Part shown: one piece after another, positions 8,903 through 17,479 of the stretch
Layout: each line of letters begins with the position of its first letter
Position numbering within the stretch: position 1 is the first letter of the stretch
Assembly (NCBI RefSeq): GCF_008932115.1
Contig: NZ_CP044543.1
Span: 5,400,501 to 5,464,500, forward strand
Reading direction: 5' to 3'
Length of the DNA: 64,000 bases
Source of the DNA: Bradyrhizobium betae
GTDB lineage: Bacteria > Pseudomonadota > Alphaproteobacteria > Rhizobiales > Xanthobacteraceae
The notes under the pieces: model-generated
Databases searched by the model: none
What the model saw: only the letters and a program-made list of their open reading frames with translations
What the model was told of the DNA's origin: nothing
Translations under genes and position numbers: made by a program

Positions 8903-9666
8903 AACCACGCGTTCTCCCATCGAGTGTCCTTCTCGGAGTCGCGCCAATCGTGCTGGTGATCGCAGTGTGGCAAGGTCTCGTGTCATTTGGCTTTGCGCCA
9001 GCGGTCTTGTTGCCGCCGCCGGGATTTGTCTTCAGCCGGCTGCTCCAACAGCTCGTGACCTGGACGTTTCAGCAGGAGATCGCGGCGACCCTGATCCGGC
9101 TGTTTGCCGGGTTCGCGATTGCGGTCGTGCTGGGCGTCGGCCTCGGAATTGCGGCCGCCGCCAATCCCGCCATAAATGCCGTGGTTCGGCCGATCGTGCG
9201 CGTATTGGCGCCGTTACCCAAGGTCGCGCTCTATCCGGCGCTGCTACTGCTGTTGGGCTTTGGCCATGGATCAAAGATCACCTTGGTGGCGGCGGACGCT
9301 CTCTTTCCCATCTTGCTGTCCACCTATTACGGGGCATCTACCGTCGAGCAGAAGCTGATCTGGTCGGCTATGGCGGCAGGAACGCCGCGCTACGAAATTC
9401 TGTTCAAGGTGGTGCTGCCGGCGGCGATGCCGTCGATCCTGACCGGCTGCCGGATCGGCCTTGTCATTTCCTGCATCGTGGTGTTTCTGGCCGAGATGAT
9501 CACATCGACGGACGGTCTTGGCCATGCGCTCGTGACGGCGGCCCGGACCTTTCAGGCTGTCGACATGTTCGTGCCGCTGATCACGATCTCGCTCTTGGGG
9601 CTGATCCTCAACGGCCTGTTGGGCGTCCTGCGATCGTACCTCTTGCGGGGCTTCCCCGAGGCGTGA
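8899..9666 (+). CDS. ABC transporter permease 2 (SsuC/TauC type)
   Basis: A 255-residue permease, paralogous to its neighbour. It has N-terminal hydrophobic segments, FAGFAIAVVLGVGLGIAAA, and the EAA loop IWSAMAAGTPRYEILFKVVLPAAMPSILTGCRIG. The start at 8899 overlaps the TGA of permease 1 as ATGA; an earlier in-frame start (8860) would extend inside the first gene without adding conserved sequence. It lies 38 bases before the NicX-like gene, with no terminator between, so transporter and dioxygenase are probably co-expressed. Confidence 0.86.
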   Translation: MKPRVLPSSVLLGVAPIVLVIAVWQGLVSFGFAPAVLLPPPGFVFSRLLQQLVTWTFQQEIAATLIRLFAGFAIAVVLGVGLGIAAAANPAINAVVRPIVRVLAPLPKVALYPALLLLLGFGHGSKITLVAADALFPILLSTYYGASTVEQKLIWSAMAAGTPRYEILFKVVLPAAMPSILTGCRIGLVISCIVVFLAEMITSTDGLGHALVTAARTFQAVDMFVPLITISLLGLILNGLLGVLRSYLLRGFPEA

Positions 9667-9704
9667 TTTGACTGACAAGAAACCACAAGACCGGGGAGTG
9701 AAAC

Positions 9705-10751
9705 ATGCTGGCGGATCGCATCGAGGCCAAATGGATCGACGCATTTTGCGAGATTTTTGAGCGTTGTGCCGTCAAGGCCGGCGATACCGCAGCGATCCTC
9801 TCGGAGACCCAGTCGCGCGCACTGAATGTGCATCTGGCAGAGCTCGCGCTGCTGCGGATGGGGGCGCGGCCGTTTCACGTGGTGATGCCGACACCGCGGA
9901 ACCGGAATATCGTTCCGGTTCGCTCGACCGGAGCAAGCGAGGCGATCCAGCGGCTTGGCCCGGTCATCACCGCACTTCAGCAGGCCGGATTCGTGGTGGA
10001 TTGCACCATCGAGGGCTTGATGCATGCGGTGGAGACGCCTGAAATCCTTAAGGCTGGCGCGCGGATCCTGGTAATCTCCAACGAACATCCGGAGGCGTTG
10101 GAGCGGATGGTTCCGGATCCCGCGCTGGAGAAGCGTGTAAGGGCAGCGGCGAAGATGCTGCGCGGAACCAAGCGCATGCGCGTCACCTCGAAGGCCGGAA
10201 CCGCGCTCGATGTCGACATGGTCGGTGCTTCAACAGTCGGCGTGTGGGGCTGGACTGACAAGCCCGGCACGCTGGCGCACTGGCCCGGCGGTATCGTCGT
10301 CAGCTTCCCCAAGAGCAGAACGATCAACGGCACGCTGGTGATGGCGCCCGGCGACATCAACCTGACCTTCAAGCGCTATCTGACCTCGCCGGTCAAGATG
10401 ACGTTGAAGGACGATTACGTCGTCGAGTTGGAAGGCGACGGGACGGATGCAGCGATGATGCGCGCCTATCTCGCCGCCTGGGGCGATCGTGAGGCCTATG
10501 CGGTGTCGCATGTCGGCTTCGGCATGAACCCGGGTGCGCGCTACGAGGCGCTGTCGATGTACGATCAGCGCGACACCAACGGCACGGAGATCCGAGCCGT
10601 CTCCGGCAATTTCCTGTTCTCGACCGGCGCGAATGAATTCGCCGGCCGCTATACGGCCGGCCATTTCGACTTGCCGATGATGGGAACGACCATCGAGCTC
10701 GATGGCGTCGCGGTCGTTCGCGAAGGCGTGCTTCAGGACGTCTTCGGCTAG
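9705..10751 (+). CDS. nicX: NicX-like extradiol dioxygenase (2,5-dihydroxypyridine 5,6-dioxygenase / aminopeptidase-T-like family)
   Basis: A 348-residue protein of the family often labelled leucyl aminopeptidase (M29-like), which includes NicX, the Fe(II) enzyme that opens 2,5-dihydroxypyridine to N-formylmaleamate. The spacing and context of the NicX iron ligands are kept: H269 in SHVGFG, and H320 and D322 in GHFDLP, as in the His...His-x-Asp set of Pseudomonas NicX. RVTSKAGT, HWPGG and GNFLFSTGANEF also match. GGGGAG precedes the ATG. Usual nic partners (deformylase, maleamate amidase, maleate isomerase) are not recognised beside it, so the true substrate may differ. It converges on the 3-hydroxyacyl-CoA dehydrogenase gene with a four-base overlap. 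Confidence 0.72.
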   Translation: MLADRIEAKWIDAFCEIFERCAVKAGDTAAILSETQSRALNVHLAELALLRMGARPFHVVMPTPRNRNIVPVRSTGASEAIQRLGPVITALQQAGFVVDCTIEGLMHAVETPEILKAGARILVISNEHPEALERMVPDPALEKRVRAAAKMLRGTKRMRVTSKAGTALDVDMVGASTVGVWGWTDKPGTLAHWPGGIVVSFPKSRTINGTLVMAPGDINLTFKRYLTSPVKMTLKDDYVVELEGDGTDAAMMRAYLAAWGDREAYAVSHVGFGMNPGARYEALSMYDQRDTNGTEIRAVSGNFLFSTGANEFAGRYTAGHFDLPMMGTTIELDGVAVVREGVLQDVFG

Positions 10752-11740
10752 CTGCGATCGAGCACCGGCGGGCGAGCCAGGTCGAAGTGGCGGAGCAGGT
10801 CGACCATGGACTGAAGCCGCTTTGTCCGATAGGCATCGACGTCGAGACCGGAATAATCAAGAAAGCCTGCACCCGTTCGCAGGCCGATCCGTCCTTCCTG
10901 CATGTTTCGTGCGATGACGTCCGGCGCGCGATAGCGGTCGCTGCCGAGCGCGCCTTCGAGATAGCGGCTGGCGTAATACAGGATGTCGCCGCCACCCCAG
11001 TCGATGAATTCGAGTAACCCCAGCACGGCGTAGCGGAAGCCAAAGCCGTAGCGGATAGCCTTGTCGATCTCCTCTGCGCTTGCAACGCCTTCCTCGACCA
11101 TGCGTGCGGCCTCGTTCATCGCCAGCGCCTGGATGCGTGGAACGATGAAGCCGGGCGTCGCTGCGCAGACCACCGGCACTTTGCCAATGCCTTCGAGGAG
11201 CACCTTGACCTCGTCGATGATGGCGGGATCGGTCGCTTTGCCTGGTGAAACCTCGACCAGAGGGATTAGATAAGCGGGATTAAGCCAATGCACGTTGAGA
11301 AAGCGGCGTGGGTTTTCGATCGCGCCGGAGAGGTCGTCGACGAGAATGGTCGATGTCGTCGATGCGATGACCGTGTCCGGTCCGACCTGCTTTGAAGCAG
11401 CTCCCAGCACCTCGCGCTTCAACTCGACGACCTCGGGAACGCCTTCGAACACCATTCCGGTCTCGGCCAGCACCGCACCGCTTTGACCGGAGGGCACCAC
11501 CGAGACCCGCGCGATGAGCGGTTCGACGTCTGCCTCGGCCAGCAGCCCAAGCTTGGACAGGCTGGCAAAGGTCTTCCTGGCTTCGCCGAGCGCGTCCGCC
11601 TCCAGCTTGGCGAAGTCTTCCGGGGAGCGAGCCTTGACGTCGATCATGGTGACCCGGTGGCCTGCGTAAGCGAACGCGACGGCGATGCCGCGCCCCATGC
11701 GGCCGGCCCCGAGACAGGCGATGTTGGCGCGAGTGGTCAT
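10748..11740 (-). CDS. 3-hydroxyacyl-CoA dehydrogenase family protein
   Basis: A 330-residue NAD-dependent 3-hydroxyacyl-CoA (3-hydroxybutyryl-CoA type) dehydrogenase. It has the N-terminal Rossmann motif CLGAGRMGRGIAVAFAYAGH, the ASTTSTILVDDLS and FLNVHWLNPAYLIPLVEVSPG segment with the catalytic His, and GFIVPRIQALAMNEAARMVEEGVAS in the C-terminal domain. It is the last of five closely packed minus-strand genes (16475 to 10748). The first of these is preceded by the AT-rich operator shared with the aminobenzoyl-CoA genes. It may oxidise the hydroxyacyl-CoA formed after ring reduction and hydrolysis. Confidence 0.88.
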   Translation of the reverse strand: MTTRANIACLGAGRMGRGIAVAFAYAGHRVTMIDVKARSPEDFAKLEADALGEARKTFASLSKLGLLAEADVEPLIARVSVVPSGQSGAVLAETGMVFEGVPEVVELKREVLGAASKQVGPDTVIASTTSTILVDDLSGAIENPRRFLNVHWLNPAYLIPLVEVSPGKATDPAIIDEVKVLLEGIGKVPVVCAATPGFIVPRIQALAMNEAARMVEEGVASAEEIDKAIRYGFGFRYAVLGLLEFIDWGGGDILYYASRYLEGALGSDRYRAPDVIARNMQEGRIGLRTGAGFLDYSGLDVDAYRTKRLQSMVDLLRHFDLARPPVLDRS

Positions 11741-11743
11741 CAG

Positions 11744-12832
11744 TCAGAACCCTTTGCAAAGAAGCGTCTGCAGTTCCGCCTTGTCGAGATTGCCAAGCCC
11801 CAGCGTCTGAAGCGTTCGGCCGCCTTGCGCAAAATCCTCCCCGCAGACCGCGCCGCCGATCGCCAGAAACGCCGTTGCCAGCGGCGTGGCCACATCTGCA
11901 AGGCCAGCGACGGAAACCAGCAGCGAAAGCCCCAGCCGCAGATCCTCGCGCATATAGCGGTGCTCGGTCAGCACGATGCGTTCGCGCCAATCGCCGGAAT
12001 CGGTCAGTCGGTCATGCGAGCCGCGGCCATACATCCAGATCTCGCCTTCCTTGGCGTAATGGTGAGCGAGCGGAAAATGTGGCGCGCCGTAGCCGAGCGC
12101 CTCTCGCACCGCGATCCGCTCGGCGTCGAGCGCGTCGGTAACCCGCCGGATCGCGGCTTGCGTTCCTTCCTTGTGAATGTCCCACCGCTCGAAATGTTCG
12201 ATTGGCCCGGCGTTCATCACGATCAGCGGCGGATGGATGATGGGGCCCGCGTTCATCAGTGCTCCGGACAGCGCGTCTCCGCACGGCTCGATCGCATCCG
12301 GAAACGCGCGTCCGATCACCTCGAGCGCGTGCGGCGCCCGATCGAGCGGAAACACGCCGACCGGCAATCGCTTGGCGCGGATCGTGATCGCGACCTCGAA
12401 CGGCCCGTGCTTGCGGGTCAGCCAGGGCAACGTGCCCGTTTCCGCAAAGCTCGCTTTGGCGCGATTGCCGGCATCCCGCGCAGCTTGTGCGAAGATCATC
12501 GAGCCGAATGTGGCAGGTGGCAGAAACACGACCTGTCCGTCCCGCAGGTGCGGCGCAAGGATCCGCGCAATGTCCCACTGTGCGAAAGCAGGGGCGGGGC
12601 ACAGGATCAGCTCGGCGCCGCTGATGGCCTCAGCGATATCTGTCGTCACCAGCGCCAGCTTGACGTCGTGACGACCGTTGTGGTCCTTCACCAGGATGCG
12701 CGAGCCGGCGGCGCGATGCGCTGCGATCTCCTCTGCATCGCGGCGCCATAGCCGGACCTCATGCCCCGACAGCGCGAAATCGCCCGCGGCCGCGAAAGAG
12801 CCGTTTCCCCCACCCAGAACCGCAATCTTCAA
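11744..12832 (-). CDS. Octopine/nopaline dehydrogenase-family NAD(P) oxidoreductase
   Basis: A 362-residue protein with an N-terminal dinucleotide fold (IAVLGGGNGSFAAAGDFALSGH) and the alpha-helical domain of the opine-dehydrogenase family, including the conserved MNAGPIIHPPLIVMNAG region with a likely catalytic His. Classical members condense or split opines (amino acid plus keto acid); many catabolic-cluster homologues have unknown substrates. It overlaps the upstream ligase gene by four bases and lies 3 bases from the hydroxyacyl-CoA dehydrogenase gene. An opine-type enzyme in an aminoaromatic-CoA operon is unusual; C-N bond oxidation is possible but unproven. Confidence 0.75.
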   Translation of the reverse strand: MKIAVLGGGNGSFAAAGDFALSGHEVRLWRRDAEEIAAHRAAGSRILVKDHNGRHDVKLALVTTDIAEAISGAELILCPAPAFAQWDIARILAPHLRDGQVVFLPPATFGSMIFAQAARDAGNRAKASFAETGTLPWLTRKHGPFEVAITIRAKRLPVGVFPLDRAPHALEVIGRAFPDAIEPCGDALSGALMNAGPIIHPPLIVMNAGPIEHFERWDIHKEGTQAAIRRVTDALDAERIAVREALGYGAPHFPLAHHYAKEGEIWMYGRGSHDRLTDSGDWRERIVLTEHRYMREDLRLGLSLLVSVAGLADVATPLATAFLAIGGAVCGEDFAQGGRTLQTLGLGNLDKAELQTLLCKGF

Positions 12833-14355
12833 GATGCTTCTCCTTGCGCGCGCGCCTGCGCATCAAGCTGCTTCAGCAGGAAATGCTGGACCTTTCCCAG
12901 CGCCGTGCGCGGCAGGTCGGTCACGAAGACGATGTCGCGCGGAATCTTGTAACGGGCGAGCTGGACCTGAAGATGTGCTCTCAGCTCCTCCGCCTCGAGC
13001 CTGCACCCGGATCGCCGGATCACATAGGCGATCGGCACTTCGTCCCAGCGCGGGTCCGGCCTGCCGATCACGGCACATTCGCTGACATCGGGATGCTCGA
13101 GCAGGACCCGTTCGACCTCGGCCGGATAGACGTTCTCGCCGCCGGAAATGATCATGTTCTTCTTGCGGTCGCGGACCCAGAAATAGCCGTCGGCGTCGCA
13201 CAAGCCGATATCTCCGGTACGATACCAGCCGTCGTGCAGCGCGTCGCGCGTGGCTTCCGCATTGCCCCAATATTCGAAGAACACGTTGGGGCCTCGTACC
13301 GAGATCTCGCCGGGCGTGCCCGCGGGCACTTCAGTCCCGGCCTGGTCGATCACCTTCGCTTCGCAGCACAGGCCCGGAAGTCCGGTCGATCCCATGCGCG
13401 AAAGATCGCCGCCCAGCCGCGTGTAAACCGCTATAGGGCAGGTTTCGGTCGAACCATAGACCTGGAGCACCGGCACTCCGCGCGAGACGATACGGTCGAT
13501 CAGATGAGGCGGTACGATCGTCGAGCCGGTGGCAACGGCCTTTAGCGAAGAGAGATCTGCGGTTGCCCAGGCCGGATGCTCGCTCACGGCCTGGATGATG
13601 GCTGGGACCATAACCGTCAATGTCGGTTGTTCTTGCGCGATAGTCGCGAGCGCGGTGTCCGGCGTAAAGCGGGCGTGGATCGTGACGGTCGCGCCCAGCT
13701 GGAGCGCCGGGGTAGTCTGGATGTTGAGGCCGCCGACATGGAAGAACGGCAATACCGTCAGAACATGATCGTCAGACGTCATGTTGTGCATGTGCTGGCT
13801 CATGACGCCGTTCCAGAACAACGCCTCCTGGCGCAGCACCGCGCCTTTCGGACGCCCGGTCGTTCCGGACGTGTACACGATGAGCAGCGGACAGGAGAGA
13901 TCGGTATGCGGGTTGCGGCTGTTGCCTTCGCTGCGAGCCAGCAAAGCCTCGAATGTCGCGCCGTGAGGCGGCGTGAAATCGAGCCCGATGACGGCTGTTC
14001 CCGGCGCAAGCCCGGGAAGAACTCCCTCGAATGCCTGCTCGAGCACCAGCACCTTGGCGCCTGCATCGGTGAGAATGAAGAGTTGCTCTACGACGGCGAG
14101 TCGCCAGTTCAGCGGCACCAGCATCGCGCCGAGTCGCGCGCACGCGTAGAGCAGAACCAGATAGTCCGGCCGGTTCAAACTCAGGATCGCGACGCGGTCG
14201 CCGCGGCCGACGCCGAGCTCTTCCTTCAAGGCCGTTGCAGTCCGCCCGATGCGTGCTGCGAATTCGGCGTAGGTAAGCCGTTCTCCTTCGAAGGAAATGG
14301 CCGTCTTGTCTGGCGCAAAGGCCGCGTTGCGATCGATCAGACTACAGAGATCCAC
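12829..14355 (-). CDS. Acyl-CoA synthetase (AMP-forming, class I adenylate-forming)
   Basis: A 508-residue fatty-acyl/aryl-CoA ligase-type enzyme. The P-loop LLIVYTSGTTGRPKGAVLR, VYGSTETCP, GWYRTGDIG, and the C-terminal DRKKNMIISGGENVYPAEVE plus PRTALGKVQHFLLK (catalytic Lys) are all present. It shares an operon with an acyl-CoA dehydrogenase and two dehydrogenases. It is distinct from the benzoate-type ligase at 24665, so the regulon has two ligases and perhaps two entry substrates, or a salvage ligase for a ring-opened acid. Confidence 0.88.
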   Translation of the reverse strand: MDLCSLIDRNAAFAPDKTAISFEGERLTYAEFAARIGRTATALKEELGVGRGDRVAILSLNRPDYLVLLYACARLGAMLVPLNWRLAVVEQLFILTDAGAKVLVLEQAFEGVLPGLAPGTAVIGLDFTPPHGATFEALLARSEGNSRNPHTDLSCPLLIVYTSGTTGRPKGAVLRQEALFWNGVMSQHMHNMTSDDHVLTVLPFFHVGGLNIQTTPALQLGATVTIHARFTPDTALATIAQEQPTLTVMVPAIIQAVSEHPAWATADLSSLKAVATGSTIVPPHLIDRIVSRGVPVLQVYGSTETCPIAVYTRLGGDLSRMGSTGLPGLCCEAKVIDQAGTEVPAGTPGEISVRGPNVFFEYWGNAEATRDALHDGWYRTGDIGLCDADGYFWVRDRKKNMIISGGENVYPAEVERVLLEHPDVSECAVIGRPDPRWDEVPIAYVIRRSGCRLEAEELRAHLQVQLARYKIPRDIVFVTDLPRTALGKVQHFLLKQLDAQARAQGEAS

Positions 14356-14357
14356 CG

Positions 14358-15647
14358 TCAGTCGTCCGTTTCGCCGGCCTCGTACAGCGCCTCGCGGCCG
14401 ATCCGGTCGAGGCAGAGCTCGGCCGTCCAGGGCAACATCAGCGAGCCGCAGCGGCTGTCGCGATAGATGCGCTCGAGCGGCAGCGACCGAAGCATGGCCT
14501 GACCGCCACAGGTGCGGATCGCGAGCGCTGCCAGCTCATTGGCACCCTCCATCACCGAATATTGCGCGGCATAGGCGCGCAGCACCTGCTCCTTGCTCGG
14601 ATTGGCGCAGGCTTCGGTCACGGACTGGAACCAGATTGCCTTGATCTGCTCGAGCTTGATCTGCATCTGCGCGACTGCGATCTGCTTGGTCGGATACATC
14701 CGACGCTTGACCGGCGGCATTCCCGGAACCTCGCCGCGCAGATAGCGCACGGTGAAATCGTAGGCGGCTTGCGCAAGGCCCATATAGGTCGGCGACAGCG
14801 TCAGGAACATGTGCGGCCAGCGCATCGCGGCCTGAAAATAGACGCCGCGCGGCATCAGCGCGGAATTCTCCGGTACGAACACGTCCTTGAACAGAAGTGT
14901 CCGGGAGACCGTTCCGCGCATGCCGAGCGGATCCCAGTCCCCGACGACAGAGACACCTTCCGATTTCGCGGCGATAGCGAGGTAGAGAGTGTTGCGGCGC
15001 GAGGCCTTCTCGCCCTCCTCGATCTCGGTGCAGAGCACGCCGTAATAGTCGGCGTGGCCGGACAGCGATGCAAAAATCTTCTTCCCGTTGACGATCCAGC
15101 CGCCCGCGACCGGCTTTGCTTCCGTGCCGAAGGCAACGCCACCCGCAGCCGCAGCGCCGCCCTCCGAAAACGGTTGCGAATAGATCGCGCCGTCCTCGAC
15201 GATGCGCTTGTAGTGGACGGCACGTCGCCGCTCATGCTCGGCACGGGTCTCCGCGTCCATATCGAGATCGTCGGCGAGGGGACCCGACCACAAGGTCGAG
15301 CAGACATGCATGTTCCAGGTGAGCGCAGTTGCACCGCAATAGCGGCCGATCTCGGCGGCTGCTAACGCGTAAATCTGGTAGTCCGCGCCAAGACCGCCGT
15401 GCTTCTTGGGGACGGCGATGCCGAGCAGGCCGACGCGATGCAGGTCGCGATAGTTCTCGCTCGGGAAGACCGCCTCGCGATCGTAGGTGGCTGCGCGACC
15501 GGCGAATACGCTCTGACCGATCTCTCGTGCACGCGTGATGATGCCGGCCTGCTCGTCGTTCAAGCGGAATGCGACGGGGTCGAAGATCGGTGTATCCAGC
15601 GCGATCTTGTCGGTTGTACTGATGTTCTTGCTGACTTGCATGGTCAT
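14358..15647 (-). CDS. Acyl-CoA dehydrogenase
   Basis: A 429-residue FAD acyl-CoA dehydrogenase. GLLGIAVPKKHGGLGADYQIYALAAAEIGRYC in the N-terminal domain, FSEGGAAAAGG and GWIVNGKKIFASLSGHADYYGVLC in the middle, and a C-terminal helical domain with CGGQAMLRSLPLERIYRDSRCGSLMLPW are typical. AAGGTGA lies just before the ATG. It lies 2 bases upstream of the ligase gene. It most likely introduces a double bond into an alicyclic or chain acyl-CoA in the pathway. The catalytic Glu position was not verified. Confidence 0.86.
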   Translation of the reverse strand: MTMQVSKNISTTDKIALDTPIFDPVAFRLNDEQAGIITRAREIGQSVFAGRAATYDREAVFPSENYRDLHRVGLLGIAVPKKHGGLGADYQIYALAAAEIGRYCGATALTWNMHVCSTLWSGPLADDLDMDAETRAEHERRRAVHYKRIVEDGAIYSQPFSEGGAAAAGGVAFGTEAKPVAGGWIVNGKKIFASLSGHADYYGVLCTEIEEGEKASRRNTLYLAIAAKSEGVSVVGDWDPLGMRGTVSRTLLFKDVFVPENSALMPRGVYFQAAMRWPHMFLTLSPTYMGLAQAAYDFTVRYLRGEVPGMPPVKRRMYPTKQIAVAQMQIKLEQIKAIWFQSVTEACANPSKEQVLRAYAAQYSVMEGANELAALAIRTCGGQAMLRSLPLERIYRDSRCGSLMLPWTAELCLDRIGREALYEAGETDD

Positions 15648-15659
15648 TGCGCAGTCACC

Positions 15660-16475
15660 TTACGCGTTGGTCGTGACGGAGTTCAGGAATCGGCCAAGAG
15701 CCTCGTCAAATGCATCGGGACGCTCGAGGTTGGCGAGGTGGCCGACGCCGGGCAGCTCGACATATTGGGCCGAAGGAATGTAGGTCGCCGTCTTAGCCAT
15801 CATCGGTGCGGGCGCATTGTTGTCCTTTGAGCCGGACAGCAGCAGCGTCGGCACGGAAATGTCCTTGAGCGTGCTGCGCTGATCGAATCCGATCAAGGCG
15901 AGCATCATGGCGCGATAGCTCGCCTCAGGCACGGCTGCCATGCACTCGCGCGCAAGCTCCATCCCCTTCGGATCGGGATTGTCACCGACGAGCTCCTTCA
16001 CCAGGGAAGGGGCCAGCGACTTCATCGTCTCCCCGCGATCGAGCGGCCCCAGCCGTGCGGCGATGAACGATTTCTGCCAGTCGCCGTCGGCTTTGCCAAA
16101 GGCCGGGCTGGTCTGTGCCAGCACGACCGCTCGTGCAAGTCCCGGTGATTGCACTAGCCACTTCTGAACGATCATGCCGCCGATCGAATGCCCCACCAGA
16201 ATAGGTTTCGCTGCGCCGATTTGCTCGATGAATTGTTGAAGGGCATTGGCCAGGGCAGCGATGCTGACGCTGGTGAGCGGTGCAGATCCACCATAGCCCG
16301 GCATGTCCCATGCGATTGCGCGGAAGCGGTTGCCGAAGGTGGCAAGCTGCTGCCGCCAGGCCCGCGCCGCGCCGCCGATGCCATGGAGGAAAATCAGAGG
16401 TATCGCGCCCGGCTCGCCCGCAGCTTCATAGGCGAAGCGTCCGTCCTTTGTTATCATTGGCGCAGGCTGCGACAC
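15660..16475 (-). CDS. Alpha/beta hydrolase
   Basis: A 271-residue alpha/beta-hydrolase. The oxyanion segment FLHGIGGAARAWRQQL, AWDMPGYGGSAP, the nucleophile elbow GHSIGGMI (Ser) and a C-terminal VELPGVGHLANLERPD (His) indicate an active hydrolase resembling 3-oxoadipate enol-lactonases and C-C hydrolases. The GTG start follows AAGGA. It is the first gene of the five-gene operon, with the AT-rich operator 16536-16549 sixty bases upstream. It might hydrolyse a ring-opened ketone, lactone or thioester; sequence does not separate these. Confidence 0.82.
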   Translation of the reverse strand: MSQPAPMITKDGRFAYEAAGEPGAIPLIFLHGIGGAARAWRQQLATFGNRFRAIAWDMPGYGGSAPLTSVSIAALANALQQFIEQIGAAKPILVGHSIGGMIVQKWLVQSPGLARAVVLAQTSPAFGKADGDWQKSFIAARLGPLDRGETMKSLAPSLVKELVGDNPDPKGMELARECMAAVPEASYRAMMLALIGFDQRSTLKDISVPTLLLSGSKDNNAPAPMMAKTATYIPSAQYVELPGVGHLANLERPDAFDEALGRFLNSVTTNA

Positions 16476-16535
16476 GCGACATCCTTTTGCTCGGCCCGGC
16501 GATGCTAACAGGCCTGCGGGCGATGGGAAGAGATA

Positions 16536-16549
16536 ATTTTATACTTAAA
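16536..16549. promoter_or_regulatory. AT-rich operator copy 1 (MarR regulon candidate)
   Basis: ATTTTATACTTAAA, extended by GCAATT. It matches the shared pattern TTTTANNCTTNAAGCAATT found six times near the aminobenzoyl-CoA genes. It lies upstream of the alpha/beta hydrolase operon read leftwards. Confidence 0.6.
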
Positions 16550-16615
16550 GCAATTTTCAGGCCGGTCTTCGGCGCTGTCTGTTTGCGGTGGTTCGGCGGA
16601 CGCTTCGTTGCAAAA

Positions 16616-16629
16616 GCTTGAAGTTTAAA
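16616..16629. promoter_or_regulatory. AT-rich operator copy 2 (MarR regulon candidate)
   Basis: GCTTGAAGTTTAAA, the same motif on the other strand. It lies 46 bases before the SDR start at 16675 and shares the divergent region with copy 1. Confidence 0.6.
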
Positions 16630-16674
16630 ATATATCCGAAGCATAGACCCGCAACTGCGTCAGGGAGTCAGCGC

Positions 16675-17436
16675 ATGTCCGGATTGCCGCATACGCCGCA
16701 CGCACTGGTGACTGGTGGCGGCCGCGGCATCGGTCGTGCGATTGCAGCGGCTTTGGCTGGAGCTGGCGCCACGGTTACGGTGCTTGGGCGGAATGCCGCA
16801 ACCCTCGAAGAGGCGGTGAATGCGGGAGCCGCGCACTTTGCGGCCGTCGCGGACGTCTCGGATGAAGCTGCGCTGAAGGCCGCGGTGGCCGAAGCGCATG
16901 CGCGAAAGCCGATCGATATCCTGGTCGCCAACGCGGGCAGTGCCGAATCCGCACCGTTCTCAAAATCGGATAGTGCGCTGTTTGCGCGCATGATGGACGT
17001 CAATTTCATGGGCGTGGTCCACGCCGTCCATGCTGTGTTGCCGGGGATGAAGGACCGTCCTTATGGCCGCATCGTCGCGGTCGCGTCGACCGCGGGCCTG
17101 AAGGGCTATGCCTATGTCAGCGCGTACAGCGCCGCCAAACACGCTGTGGTCGGTCTGGTGCGTTCGCTTGCTCTCGAGATGGCGGGGACCAATGTGACCG
17201 TGAATGCGGTCTGTCCTGGCTTTACCGATACTGATCTCGTCGCCGGCAGCATCGAAAATATCATGAAGAAGACGGGACGAACCCGCGAGCAGGCAATCGC
17301 CGAACTGGCCAAGCATAATCCGCAAGGACGGCTGGTCAAACCTCAGGAGGTGGCAGACGCGGTTCTTTGGTTGTGCGGGACGGGGGCCAGCGCGATCAAC
17401 GGGCAGGCAATTGCCGTGGCCGGTGGTGAAATCTAG
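16675..17436 (+). CDS. Short-chain dehydrogenase/reductase
   Basis: A 253-residue classical SDR. The cofactor motif TGGGRGIG is at the N-terminus, NAG in [10 protein letters not shown], the catalytic Ser in VASTAG and the YSAAK active-site motif in [14 protein letters not shown] 16675 has GGAG upstream and begins the usual N-terminus. It precedes the enoyl-CoA hydratase gene by 43 bases, and operator copy 2 lies just upstream. It probably oxidises or reduces a hydroxy/oxo intermediate of the CoA-thioester ring pathway, in parallel with the hydroxyacyl-CoA dehydrogenase. Confidence 0.88.
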   Translation: MSGLPHTPHALVTGGGRGIGRAIAAALAGAGATVTVLGRNAATLEEAVNAGAAHFAAVADVSDEAALKAAVAEAHARKPIDILVANAGSAESAPFSKSDSALFARMMDVNFMGVVHAVHAVLPGMKDRPYGRIVAVASTAGLKGYAYVSAYSAAKHAVVGLVRSLALEMAGTNVTVNAVCPGFTDTDLVAGSIENIMKKTGRTREQAIAELAKHNPQGRLVKPQEVADAVLWLCGTGASAINGQAIAVAGGEI

Positions 17437-17479
17437 CGCATACGGCGCAGGCACGGAACATGGAAGCCAAGGAGATCGC

